A stretch of 15,736 bases of DNA from Rhodospirillaceae bacterium (lineage in GTDB: Bacteria; Pseudomonadota; Alphaproteobacteria; UBA11073). Each line of letters begins with the position of its first letter. Position 1 is the first letter of the stretch. This document shows positions 1 through 7,754 of this stretch, piece by piece. The position numbers were made by a program, and so were the translations under genes. The stretch spans positions 1-15,736 of the forward strand of contig DPZW01000013.1 of the NCBI GenBank assembly GCA_003536545.1, in the 5' to 3' direction. Below the pieces are notes generated by a model. The model had not been told where the DNA came from. It ran no database searches and worked only from the letters and a program-made list of their open reading frames with translations.

Positions 1-1
1 T

Positions 2-1147
2 CTGGCTTTTGCGGATTTTACCGGCGCGGTCTTGGCACGTGCGAATTTATTGCGCGTACGTCTCGATGGTGCGACATTATTTGCGGCTGATTTGCGCCAT
101 GCAAATTTAATTTGCGCATCGATGGTCAAGGCTGATTTGCGTGGTGCGGTTTTCCGCGCGACCAGCCTGATGGGTGCGAATTTACAGGATGCGGATTTGC
201 GGGATGGCAAAATTGCTGAAATGGGCCGCCGCGGCGAATTGGTGGGTGGCTGGGGCAATTCTGATACGCGGCCCGTAGGCGCGGACCTGTCCAATGCCAA
301 TCTGACCGGTGCAAAATTATCCGGGGCTGTGGCGATGAATACGAATTTCAGCAATGCGATTATGCGCGGCTGTTCGATGGTGCGCACAAACCTGAAGGGC
401 GCAAATTTCTCTGGCGCGGATTTAAATGCGGCGAACCTAATGGGCGCAGATTTGCGCGATGCCAATATGCGCGGTGCGATTTTAATCGGTGCGGATATGG
501 CGATGACGGAAACCGCCGGTGCAGATTTTACCGGTGTTTTAACGGATGCACCTGCGGGCCGTTCGATTTTGGAGCTGGATCAACCCGTTACCGAACTTTT
601 GCATTTGCATGCGGCCTGGGTGAAAACGGGCGGCACAGATGGTCGCAAGATTGATTTATCGGGTTATGATTTGCGTCCGGCATTCCCGATGGAAAACGTG
701 ACATTCACGGCGATTAAGGCAGTGGGCACGGTGATTTATGGCCTGCGCATGCCCGGCATTGAAATGCAGTTTGCACAATTTGATAAGGGCGATTTACGCG
801 CCTGTGATTTGTCGCGCGGTGATATGCGGGGTGTTTCCTTGCAGGGTGCGCTGCTCAATATGTCTAATTTGGCGGGTGCAAAAATCGGGCCATTGGAACT
901 CGCGCCCGGTAAATATAAAAACGCTGATTTGTCTGGGGCAGTTTTACGTCACGTCAGTCTGAAAGGCGCGGATCTTTCCCATGCCAATCTGACAAATACG
1001 GATTGTTCTTATGTGGATTTTTCTGGGGCGAATTTGCATGGCGCAAAATTATCCGGTGCGCGTTTGACCGGGGCTGTTTTATCCGGCGCGCGCCTGGATG
1101 AGGCGGATATGTCAGACCTGGCAGATGATAGCGAGATGATCCAATAA
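2..1147 (+). CDS. Pentapeptide-repeat protein, 5' end cut by window
   Basis: The reading frame is open from base 2 to the TAA at 1145-1147, and the A(D/N)LxG-type repeats already run in the first codons (LAFADFTGAV). The true start therefore lies upstream, and the TTG at 32 is not a convincing start. About 381 residues are visible. Two blocks of pentapeptide repeats, which in this family fold into a right-handed beta-helix, cover roughly 2-535 and 680-1120. Between them lies a non-repeat linker with the segment HAAWVKTGG..GRKIDLSGYDLR (about 607-675), which resembles the leader seen before repeat blocks in other multi-domain family members. No signal peptide or membrane segment is visible in this part. 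The molecular role is unknown: some family members mimic DNA and bind gyrase, but nothing here proves that. The stop overlaps the mutL ribosome binding site, so the two genes are probably co-transcribed. Confidence 0.9.
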   Translation: MAFADFTGAVLARANLLRVRLDGATLFAADLRHANLICASMVKADLRGAVFRATSLMGANLQDADLRDGKIAEMGRRGELVGGWGNSDTRPVGADLSNANLTGAKLSGAVAMNTNFSNAIMRGCSMVRTNLKGANFSGADLNAANLMGADLRDANMRGAILIGADMAMTETAGADFTGVLTDAPAGRSILELDQPVTELLHLHAAWVKTGGTDGRKIDLSGYDLRPAFPMENVTFTAIKAVGTVIYGLRMPGIEMQFAQFDKGDLRACDLSRGDMRGVSLQGALLNMSNLAGAKIGPLELAPGKYKNADLSGAVLRHVSLKGADLSHANLTNTDCSYVDFSGANLHGAKLSGARLTGAVLSGARLDEADMSDLADDSEMIQ

Positions 1148-1158
1148 GGATGACGATG
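1145..1158 (+). promoter_or_regulatory. mutL ribosome binding site overlapping upstream stop codon
   Basis: AAGGA at 1146-1150 sits inside the stop context TAAGGA of the pentapeptide-repeat gene. It is 8 bases before the ATG at 1159, 5 before the ATG at 1156, and overlaps the ATG at 1150. The spacing favours 1159 (or 1156) as the mutL start and implies translational coupling between the two genes. Confidence 0.7.
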
Positions 1159-2901
1159 ATGCGCATCCAGCGATTGCCCGAAAATATTGTCAATCAGATT
1201 GCTGCCGGTGAAGTGCTGGAGCGGCCTGCGGCGGCAATTAAGGAATTGATTGAGAATTCGCTGGATGCCGGTGCGCGGCAAATTGATATTGAAATTGCCG
1301 ATGGTGGCCGGTCGTTGCTGGCGGTGCATGATGACGGCCAGGGCATGGATGCGGAAAATCTGGCACTCGCCGTGGAACGCCATGCCACGTCCAAATTACC
1401 AGAATGTGATTTATCGGATATTCAGAGCCGTGGTTTTCGCGGCGAGGCATTGGCGGCGATTGGCGCGGTGGCACGCATGCAAATCATATCGCGCCTGCGC
1501 GGTGCGGCAAATGCAAATGTTATTCAGGTCAATGGTGGCAATATTGCTGCCGCCGAGCCAGCGGCACGCGCGCAGGGAACCAGCGTGGTGGTGCAGGAAA
1601 TTTTTTACGCCACACCTGCACGGCTCAAATTTTTAAAAACCACGGGTGCGGAAACTTCGGCCATTCGTGAAATGGTGGAGCGGCAAGCCCTGGCCGCGCC
1701 GCAGGCTGCATTCCGTCTGCAAATAGATGGCAAAGCCGCCATGGATTATCCCGCACCCGATCTGGCCGAAGAAAATTCCGCCCGCGCCCGCGTTCAGCAG
1801 GTGATGGGCCAAAATTTTATGGAAAACGCGCGCGAAGTTTTGGCAGAGAAAGACCGCATGACATTGGCGGGTTGGGTGAGTCTGCCCACGCATCACCGCG
1901 CCACTTCGGCGCGGCAGTTTTTCATCATCAATGGCCGCGTGGTGAAGGATAAATTACTGCTGGGTGCCGTGCGCGGGGCTTATGGTGATCTGTTGCCATC
2001 GGGCCGCCATGCGGAATTGGTATTATGGCTGGAATTGCCGCCGTCTGAAGTAGACGTGAATGTGCATCCCGCCAAAACCGAAGTGCGTTTTCGGGACTCA
2101 ACAGCCGTACGCAATATGATTGTCAGCGCCATTCGGCGGACCCTGCTGGAGGTTGCGCAAACGACATCCAATACATTATCTGCGCAGGCATTTGGCAGGT
2201 TTCAATCTGCGCCACAATTAAACGCGGCATTTCAGCAGCCGATGGGTTTATTTGAACAAGACCCATCTGCGCGCTATGACAGTATTGAAGAAAGCACCCA
2301 TGATGACTGGCAGGAAAAATTTCCGCTGGGCGCGGCGCGCGCGCAGCTGCATGAAAATTATATTGTCGCGCAAACGCATGATGGTTTGATTTTAATTGAT
2401 CAACATGCCGCACACGAACGTTTGGTTTATGAAAAACTCAAACAAAATTTATTGTCTGGCGAAGTGCCCGCACAGCAGTTACTTATTCCCGAAGTGGTAG
2501 AATTACCTGCTTCTGCCTGCAATGCCTTGCTGGCGCAGGCGGAGGCCCTGAACCAATTGGGATTGGTGATTGAGGCATTTGGGAATGGCGCGGTGATGGT
2601 GCGGGCAACGCCTGCATTATTAGGTGAAGTGAATTGCCAGAAATTATTGCGCGATTTGGGTGATGCCATCGCCGATCAAACCCATGATGCGGATTTGCTG
2701 CGCAATCACCTTGAAGCTGTGGCTTCCACCATGGCCTGTCATGGGTCCGTGCGTTCGGGCCGCCGCCTGAATGCCGCTGAAATGAATAGCCTGCTGCGCG
2801 AAATGGAAGAAACGCCAAATTCAGGTCAATGTAACCATGGCCGCCCAACCTACATTGAACTGAAGCTTGCGGACATTGAAAAATTATTCGCCCGTCGGTG
2901 A
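1159..2901 (+). CDS. mutL: DNA mismatch repair protein MutL (endonuclease type)
   Basis: MutL links mismatch recognition by MutS to strand incision and excision. The N-terminal GHKL ATPase shows E29 and N33 in KELIENSLDAG, DDGQGM at about 58-63, RHATSK, and GFRGEAL at about 92-98. The C-terminal domain has the metal-binding nuclease motif DQHAAHERLVYE (about 414-425), a probable sliding-clamp motif QQLLIP (about 439-444) and CNHGRP (about 558-563). It therefore belongs to the MutL group with its own nicking activity, as expected for a lineage without MutH. ATGs at 1150 and 1156 are also in frame. I chose 1159 because the protein then lines up residue for residue with E. coli MutL at the N-terminus (MRIQRLP..., E29, N33) and the ribosome binding site spacing is good. 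The product is 580 residues, a normal length. The last 18 bases overlap the convergent PBP1A gene. Confidence 0.97.
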   Translation: MRIQRLPENIVNQIAAGEVLERPAAAIKELIENSLDAGARQIDIEIADGGRSLLAVHDDGQGMDAENLALAVERHATSKLPECDLSDIQSRGFRGEALAAIGAVARMQIISRLRGAANANVIQVNGGNIAAAEPAARAQGTSVVVQEIFYATPARLKFLKTTGAETSAIREMVERQALAAPQAAFRLQIDGKAAMDYPAPDLAEENSARARVQQVMGQNFMENAREVLAEKDRMTLAGWVSLPTHHRATSARQFFIINGRVVKDKLLLGAVRGAYGDLLPSGRHAELVLWLELPPSEVDVNVHPAKTEVRFRDSTAVRNMIVSAIRRTLLEVAQTTSNTLSAQAFGRFQSAPQLNAAFQQPMGLFEQDPSARYDSIEESTHDDWQEKFPLGAARAQLHENYIVAQTHDGLILIDQHAAHERLVYEKLKQNLLSGEVPAQQLLIPEVVELPASACNALLAQAEALNQLGLVIEAFGNGAVMVRATPALLGEVNCQKLLRDLGDAIADQTHDADLLRNHLEAVASTMACHGSVRSGRRLNAAEMNSLLREMEETPNSGQCNHGRPTYIELKLADIEKLFARR

Positions 2902-4944
2902 TGGTAAATCAGTCGTGCTTTGTTGAATAATGTCATTAAACCCGCCCTGGCCGTCTTCGCTTTTTGGTGGAACAGGCGCGGCGGCAACGGGTTGTGCCGT
3001 AACAGGTGTGGGGTTTTCATTCGGATCACGCAAAACATTCTTGGGCGGCTGTTTTGTTGTCGAAGAATTCCAGTTAATCACTTCATTCATAAAACTTTGC
3101 ATTTGGGGCGTATTGTCATAGCTGATGCTGCTGGCTGCCAATGCATAGGCGGGTTCTCCGCCAACCGCGCGGCGCATAAAACTTGCCCATAGGCGCGCCG
3201 GGAAAGAACCGCCCGTCACTTTTTGCGTTTTGGCGTTATCGTCATTCCCCATCCAGACCACGGCGGTCAGTTGTGGCACAAAGCCTGCAAACCATGCATC
3301 ACGGTATTCATTCGTCGTGCCGGTTTTACCCGCTTCGGGGCGGCCAATATTGGCGGCTGTCCCTGTGCCGAAATTCACCACCCCTGTCATCATCATCGTC
3401 AGGGCTGCCACTTTGTCTTGGGCCACAACCTGTTTGCCTTCAAACGGTACGAATTCGTAGAGTTTTTTATTTTTTTTGTCGCTGATTTTCTGGATGACAT
3501 AAGTGGTGTGATAGGCTCCCAGTTGCGCAATGGTATTATAGGCAGTGGCCAGTTCAATGGGCGTAACCACATGCGTGCCGAGTGCCAGCGAAAGATCTGC
3601 ACCCACATGAGATTGAATGCCCAATCGCTGTGCCACATCCACGGCGCGCGCGGTGCCGGCGTAATCCAGTACGCGAATGGCAACAGAGTTCAGGGATTTT
3701 GCCAGAGCATAGGATAAAGTGACAGGACCCAGATATTCACCGTCATAATTGCCGGGATGCCAGGATCCAAATGAAATGGGTGCATCTTCAATTTCAGTGG
3801 CAGGCGTCAGGCCTGCCTCTAATCCCGCCAGGTAAACGATGGGCTTGAAGGATGAACCCGGTTGACGCTTCGCCTGAAAGGCACGGTTGAATGAACTGTC
3901 ATGGTAATTTGCGCCGCCAATCAGGGCGCGCACGCCGCCGTCCGGTGCAATTGCAACCAATGCGGCCTGCGAAACATTTTTGCTTTCTGCATCCGGCATG
4001 ACTTCATCCACAGATTGTTCCGCCGCGCGTTGCAGGCCCGTATCCAGGGTTGTTTGGATAATTAAATCCTGGTTGATTTCGCCAATCAGGCGCGCGGCTT
4101 CGGCAGCCACATAATCAGCGGCGTAATAAACACCATCACCACTGCCGGGACGACGGCCAGGCGGTGGCGGTACGGTTTCAGCCGCACGTGCCTGTTTTTC
4201 AGTGATATAGCCCGCGTCCACCATGGCATTTAACACCATATTGGCGCGGTCTGCTGCGCGCGAGGGTGATGCGGCGGGTGAAAAATAATTGGGCGATCGC
4301 AAAAGCCCGGCAATCATCGCGGCTTCGCGCAAAGATAAATCTTTGGCCGATTTATTAAAATATTTACGCGCAGCCGCATCAATGCCGTAACTGCCCGATC
4401 CCATATAAACGCGGTTCAGGTAAGCGGATAAAATTTCATCTTTGGAATATTTCATCTCCAGGCCAAAGGCGAGGAGAGCCTCCTGAATTTTGCGTTTGAG
4501 TTTTTGTTCGGGTGAGAGAAACATATTTTTTGCAAGCTGCTGGGTAATGGTCGATCCACCCTGTTTCACATCACGGTGAATTAAATTGGTGACGCCCGCG
4601 CGCAGGATACCAATCGGGTCGAGGCCGAAGTGATGATAAAAACGACGGTCTTCAATCGCCATCACGGCCTGCGGCACGTATTTTGGTAATTCTTTCAGGG
4701 TATAAAATGTCCCCTGCGCCTGGCCGGTGCGTATCAGGACAGAACCATCACGCGCAAGAATGGTCAGGGCAGGGCGGCGACCCAGATCCTTTGGCTTGTC
4801 AATGCTGGGCAAATCAATTGCAAAAAACAACACCATCGCGAAAAGCGCGATGCCGCCCCAGATAAGGGCCAGGCTGATGGCACGGCCCAGCCATGGCGCG
4901 AGGCGGCTGGGCTGGCTTTGCTGTTTTTTTGTTTTCTTTTTCAT
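2884..4944 (-). CDS. mrcA: Bifunctional penicillin-binding protein 1A (glycosyltransferase/transpeptidase)
   Basis: This class A PBP polymerises lipid II into glycan strands and cross-links peptides in the periplasm. From the ATG at 4944 (MKKKTKK, 686 residues) there is a basic cytoplasmic tip and one membrane anchor at about 22-43. The GT51 domain follows, with EDRRFYHHFG (catalytic Glu about 98), QGGSTITQQLAKN (128-140), RKIQE (151-155) and the ILSAYLNRVYMG stretch. The transpeptidase has SSFK (Ser 364, Lys 367), SLN (417-419) and KTG (540-542). The tail after about 625 is Pro/Gln/Ser rich and of low complexity. It is shorter than PBP1A of E. coli and leaves little room for an OB/ODA insert between the domains. 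A TTG at 4980 in the same frame would add 12 residues; the ATG fits membrane topology better, though neither has a clear ribosome binding site. It lies 61 bases downstream of the lipoprotein gene, probably in one transcript. Confidence 0.95.
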   Translation of the reverse strand: MKKKTKKQQSQPSRLAPWLGRAISLALIWGGIALFAMVLFFAIDLPSIDKPKDLGRRPALTILARDGSVLIRTGQAQGTFYTLKELPKYVPQAVMAIEDRRFYHHFGLDPIGILRAGVTNLIHRDVKQGGSTITQQLAKNMFLSPEQKLKRKIQEALLAFGLEMKYSKDEILSAYLNRVYMGSGSYGIDAAARKYFNKSAKDLSLREAAMIAGLLRSPNYFSPAASPSRAADRANMVLNAMVDAGYITEKQARAAETVPPPPGRRPGSGDGVYYAADYVAAEAARLIGEINQDLIIQTTLDTGLQRAAEQSVDEVMPDAESKNVSQAALVAIAPDGGVRALIGGANYHDSSFNRAFQAKRQPGSSFKPIVYLAGLEAGLTPATEIEDAPISFGSWHPGNYDGEYLGPVTLSYALAKSLNSVAIRVLDYAGTARAVDVAQRLGIQSHVGADLSLALGTHVVTPIELATAYNTIAQLGAYHTTYVIQKISDKKNKKLYEFVPFEGKQVVAQDKVAALTMMMTGVVNFGTGTAANIGRPEAGKTGTTNEYRDAWFAGFVPQLTAVVWMGNDDNAKTQKVTGGSFPARLWASFMRRAVGGEPAYALAASSISYDNTPQMQSFMNEVINWNSSTTKQPPKNVLRDPNENPTPVTAQPVAAAPVPPKSEDGQGGFNDIIQQSTTDLPSPTGE

Positions 4945-5005
4945 GGGCTTTGGATTGCCCCAGCGGCGCGACCAAGTCAATTTAAACTTCGGTTATGCGC
5001 GATGA

Positions 5006-5815
5006 TTATCGCGACAGGGCATCACGCAAAGACTGGGCTTCGGTCAGCTGGGTGTCGCTGCGCAGCATCACTTCGCGCGGCTTTGCGCTGGAGCCGTATA
5101 CCAGCATATTCCAATTGGCGTTTTCTTTGAGCACTGATCCCGACAAAGATGCCCCGCCATAAAGCCCCATGGTGGAGCCGAAGGTATACATATCTGCGCT
5201 TGGCGGCGTGAGCGTGGTGCCGGCCGCAATATTTTTACCGATGGGCCCAAAGGCCACGGATGCATCCGCACCCATTTTAAATGAATTGTTCAAAAGACCT
5301 TCCAGGCCTTTATCTGTCATGATGGTAATCACAATTTCAGCCGATTGCGCGCCGATTTGCAAACCCGCACTGCCGCCGGTTAATTGATAGAAAATGGGAT
5401 TACCCCAACCTGCAACGCCAGTGGAAAATGTTTGAATGGGCATCGGCGCGGATTGCATGGTCTGGCCGCTGCCCAAATCTTCGGTCGTAATGGCCGCATT
5501 ATAATTCGTGCCGGTATTGATTGGCGCGGCGGCCTGAAAATCGCCGCCGGAAGTTTTGACCATCAAAACCGCATTGCCATATTCCGCGCCAAAAACAAAT
5601 CCCGCACGGTACATATTTGGAATGACCAGAACAGCCTTGGAACGATGAATATAATCTTTTAATTCTGCAAATTGTGGATCGGCCAGAAGACGGCTGACTG
5701 TTGCAGCAGATTCATTGACCAATGTGCGCTGTGCGATCATGTCGCGGTCGACATCGCTGGCGCATCCCAGCAAAGGCAAAAGCAATAAAGCAAAAATCCA
5801 GCGGGTATATATCAT
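5006..5815 (-). CDS. Ysc84/SYLF-family lipoprotein
   Basis: The product has 269 residues. It begins with a lipoprotein signal (MIYTRW, hydrophobic FALLLLPLLGC, lipobox Cys 18) and is likely lipidated and moved to the outer membrane, since no Asp follows the Cys. The body resembles the Ysc84/DUF500 (SYLF) fold: the segments SKAVLVIPNMYRAGFVFGAEYG, NPIFYQLTGGSAGLQIGAQS and a Gly-rich end with STMGLYGGASLSGS are typical. SYLF domains in eukaryotes bind phosphoinositides; the bacterial role is not established. The ATG at 5815 is chosen because GGAAAAGG lies 7 bases upstream and the signal peptide begins there; a TTG at 5821 is also in frame. The ribosome binding site lies in the last codons of the upstream phosphatase gene, so the two are probably translationally coupled. 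Confidence 0.85.
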   Translation of the reverse strand: MIYTRWIFALLLLPLLGCASDVDRDMIAQRTLVNESAATVSRLLADPQFAELKDYIHRSKAVLVIPNMYRAGFVFGAEYGNAVLMVKTSGGDFQAAAPINTGTNYNAAITTEDLGSGQTMQSAPMPIQTFSTGVAGWGNPIFYQLTGGSAGLQIGAQSAEIVITIMTDKGLEGLLNNSFKMGADASVAFGPIGKNIAAGTTLTPPSADMYTFGSTMGLYGGASLSGSVLKENANWNMLVYGSSAKPREVMLRSDTQLTEAQSLRDALSR

Positions 5816-5817
5816 GA

Positions 5818-6531
5818 TCAAACCTTTTCCGTTTTGGGTGCGTAACGTTGGTCATAAGACATGGGCGGCGGCCCTAATGTGCGATTAAGGGTAATCACGC
5901 GGGAGAACTGCCTGCCGTCTGCCTCTATTCTATAATCGATTCTCGTCAGGCTGAGATTCAATATCTGGAATGTCAGTGCGCGTTCTGGCGATAATCCCAG
6001 GGCATGCGCAACGGCGGAACGAATAATTCCGCCGTGACCTACCATCACAATATCATGTCCCTGGTATTCCTGGGTCAAGGCATCAATGGCGCGGTGCGCG
6101 CGGGCGGATGCGGCATAATAACTTTCACCCCCTTCAATTTCTTCATCGGCATCGGCCGCCCAGAATGGATGGCGCGGCCTATCTCCGCGCGCGGCATAAT
6201 AATCATTCCAGGAGTAGGTTTCCCATTTTCCATGCGATTGTTCTATCAATTCGGGGATAACGCGCAATTCAGGCTTGCCATGACGTGCGCCATGGGGGCT
6301 ATTTAAAATTGCATCAGCAGTTTGCTGGGTGCGTTGCAGCGGCGAGATGAGCCAATGGGGCGTGATGGGCAGGCTTTCCGCCAGATGTGCAAATTCATCC
6401 ACCATATCGGTATGGCAAGGCAGGTCCATCGCACCGTAAATTGTGCCATCGGGATTGATGACCGGCGCGTGGCGGATCCACCACCAGCGTGTCGTGATGC
6501 TTGAAGTTTGTGGCACGGATTCTGTTTTCAT
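5818..6531 (-). CDS. Histidine phosphatase family protein
   Basis: This is a phosphoglycerate-mutase-like phosphatase of about 237 residues. The catalytic RH motif is near the N-terminus in RWWWIRHAPV (Arg 20, His 21), with Ala where many relatives have Gly. It is followed by IYGAMDLPC, the phosphate-pocket Arg in ISPLQRTQQTADAI, and the second catalytic His in IVMVGHGGIIRSAVA. The WWW-RHAP opening is a form I associate with alphaproteobacterial members annotated as histidine phosphatase or CobC/PGM-like. The substrate cannot be read from the sequence. The frame stays open to 6801, but everything upstream of about 6549 is antisense to mutT and has no family resemblance. ATGs at 6531, 6543 and 6549 are all possible; 6531 is the most conservative. 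It is the first gene of a minus-strand group with the lipoprotein and PBP1A, divergent from mutT. Confidence 0.9.
   Translation of the reverse strand: MKTESVPQTSSITTRWWWIRHAPVINPDGTIYGAMDLPCHTDMVDEFAHLAESLPITPHWLISPLQRTQQTADAILNSPHGARHGKPELRVIPELIEQSHGKWETYSWNDYYAARGDRPRHPFWAADADEEIEGGESYYAASARAHRAIDALTQEYQGHDIVMVGHGGIIRSAVAHALGLSPERALTFQILNLSLTRIDYRIEADGRQFSRVITLNRTLGPPPMSYDQRYAPKTEKV
5823..5830 (-). promoter_or_regulatory. Ribosome binding site of the Ysc84 lipoprotein
   Basis: On the minus strand GGAAAAGG precedes the ATG at 5815 by 7 bases. It lies within the last codons of the phosphatase gene. It decides the ATG over the TTG at 5821. Confidence 0.55.
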
Positions 6532-6568
6532 CTTGCGCAGCATAGGCATCTTCGCCCAGAATGGCCAG

Positions 6569-7012
6569 ATGTCATGCCAGGAAGGCGATATCATTCCGCG
6601 CAAAGCAAACGGCCCATTGGTTTTGGTCGTGGCGGCGGCATTGTTGGATACGGATAGCCGCGTTTTAATCGCGCAAAGACCAGCCGGAAAAGCCATGGCG
6701 GGATTATGGGAATTTCCTGGCGGGAAAATCGCGCTGGGCGAAACACCAGAAGGGGCATTGGTGCGCGAATTGGCTGAAGAATTAAAAATAGATGTTTGCA
6801 CCGGCTGTTTGCACCCGCTGACATTTGTTTCGTATCCTTACGACGATTTTCATTTGTTGATGCCGCTCTATGTCATTCGGCAATGGGACGGCGTGGTGCA
6901 GCCAGCCGAACATGCAGACATCAAATGGGTGCGCGCAAATGAATTAAAAGATTATGATATGCCGCCTGCGGATCTGCCGCTGGTGCATGCGTTGATGGAT
7001 TATTTGTCATGA
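6569..7012 (+). CDS. mutT: MutT-like Nudix hydrolase (8-oxo-dGTP diphosphatase type)
   Basis: The Nudix hydrolase fold is clear: LVLVVAAALLDTDSRVLIAQRP, then AGLWEFPGGK, then a Nudix box GKIALGETPEGALVRELAEELKI at about 6720-6790. The family removes pyrophosphate from nucleoside triphosphates, and MutT-type members clear oxidised dGTP. The closing Gly of the consensus box (EExGU) is Lys here (codon 6785-6787); the catalytic Glu residues are all kept. From the ATG at 6569 the protein has 147 residues, near the family norm. That ATG has no good ribosome binding site. AGGAAGG at 6579-6585 precedes an in-frame ATT at 6593 by 7 bases, so a shorter 139-residue form starting at AUU is possible. The stop overlaps the methyltransferase start (ATGA at 7009-7012). 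Confidence 0.9.
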   Translation: MSCQEGDIIPRKANGPLVLVVAAALLDTDSRVLIAQRPAGKAMAGLWEFPGGKIALGETPEGALVRELAEELKIDVCTGCLHPLTFVSYPYDDFHLLMPLYVIRQWDGVVQPAEHADIKWVRANELKDYDMPPADLPLVHALMDYLS

Positions 7013-7752
7013 CCCATCTAATGGATTTTTATCAGTCACCCATTGGCTGCATGACACAGGATTTTATTTCAGCGCAACTGAAAAAAATATTAGCCGTCAT
7101 TCGCCCGGATGAACGGGTTCTTATCCTCGGCTATGGCATTTATTTTGCCGATGATATTCAGAAACTGGGTTCGGATAAAATTATTCTGGCCTATCCCGAT
7201 GGCATGCCGCCCGTGCTGTGGCCAGATTCTGCCGCGCATCAATCCTGTATTGTTTCGCTGGATGCCCTGCCGTTCGGAGATGTGACATTTGACAGGGTTA
7301 TCCTGGTCCACGCGCTGGAATTCGCGCCGGAACCCGGCCATTTATTATTTGAAATTCAACGCATATTAACCGCGCAGGGGCAATTGATCTGCATCACGCC
7401 CAACCGGAACGGGATCTGGTCCTGGTTTGAACATACGCCATTCGGCGAAGGGCAGACTTTTTCGACGCGGCAAATTCGTCGCCTGTTATTGGGTGTGCAG
7501 TTGTCGCCGCTGCAAATACAGACTGCGCTGTTCGTGCCACCTCTGAACTTCTCTTTTCATAAAATTGCCCGTGGCTTTGCGCGCGGGATTGAAGCAGCAG
7601 GAAGTTATCTGGGATTACGTATGGGCGGCATTGTGATTGCGGTGGCACAGAAGCAACGCTATGCGGGTATTCCGGTCAAGCCTTTGGCTCGAGCAAAAAA
7701 AATCCAACTGCAATGGGCGACCCCACAAAATTCAGCCAGAGACGAAAGATAA
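7009..7752 (+). CDS. Class I SAM-dependent methyltransferase (Methyltransf_11 type)
   Basis: The product has 247 residues. A Rossmann-type SAM site can be followed: motif I as ERVLILGYG (about 35-43), an acidic loop, the DALPFGDVTFDRVILVHALEF region (85-105) typical of motifs II-III, and LLFEIQRILTAQGQLICITPNRNG (112-135). This matches the Methyltransf_11 outline. I recall similar genes beside tyrC or gloB in other alphaproteobacteria, but the substrate is not known to me. Motif I is less glycine-rich than the usual E/DxGxGxG, which is common in this subgroup. The start overlaps the mutT stop as ATGA. An ATG four codons later (7021) is an alternative. The TAA at 7750-7752 is two bases before tyrC, so mutT, this gene and tyrC form one operon. 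Confidence 0.85.
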   Translation: MTHLMDFYQSPIGCMTQDFISAQLKKILAVIRPDERVLILGYGIYFADDIQKLGSDKIILAYPDGMPPVLWPDSAAHQSCIVSLDALPFGDVTFDRVILVHALEFAPEPGHLLFEIQRILTAQGQLICITPNRNGIWSWFEHTPFGEGQTFSTRQIRRLLLGVQLSPLQIQTALFVPPLNFSFHKIARGFARGIEAAGSYLGLRMGGIVIAVAQKQRYAGIPVKPLARAKKIQLQWATPQNSARDER

Positions 7753-7754
7753 AA

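Noticed and set aside
32..34. TTG at 32 as start of the pentapeptide-repeat protein
   Set aside because: The repeats continue in the same frame upstream to base 2, so the gene is simply cut by the window edge.
2..1120. Repetitive DNA at the window start as a CRISPR or tandem repeat array
   Set aside because: The periodicity is that of coded A(D/N)LxG pentapeptides with variable codons, not of identical DNA repeats and spacers.
2123..2848. Long open frames antisense to mutL
   Set aside because: They mirror a strongly conserved gene, show no recognisable domain and are of the kind expected from its codon use.
6544..6801. N-terminal extension of the histidine phosphatase up to 6801
   Set aside because: It is the antisense shadow of mutT, is low in family-like sequence, and the phosphatase fold begins at RWWWIRHAP just after the ATG at 6531.
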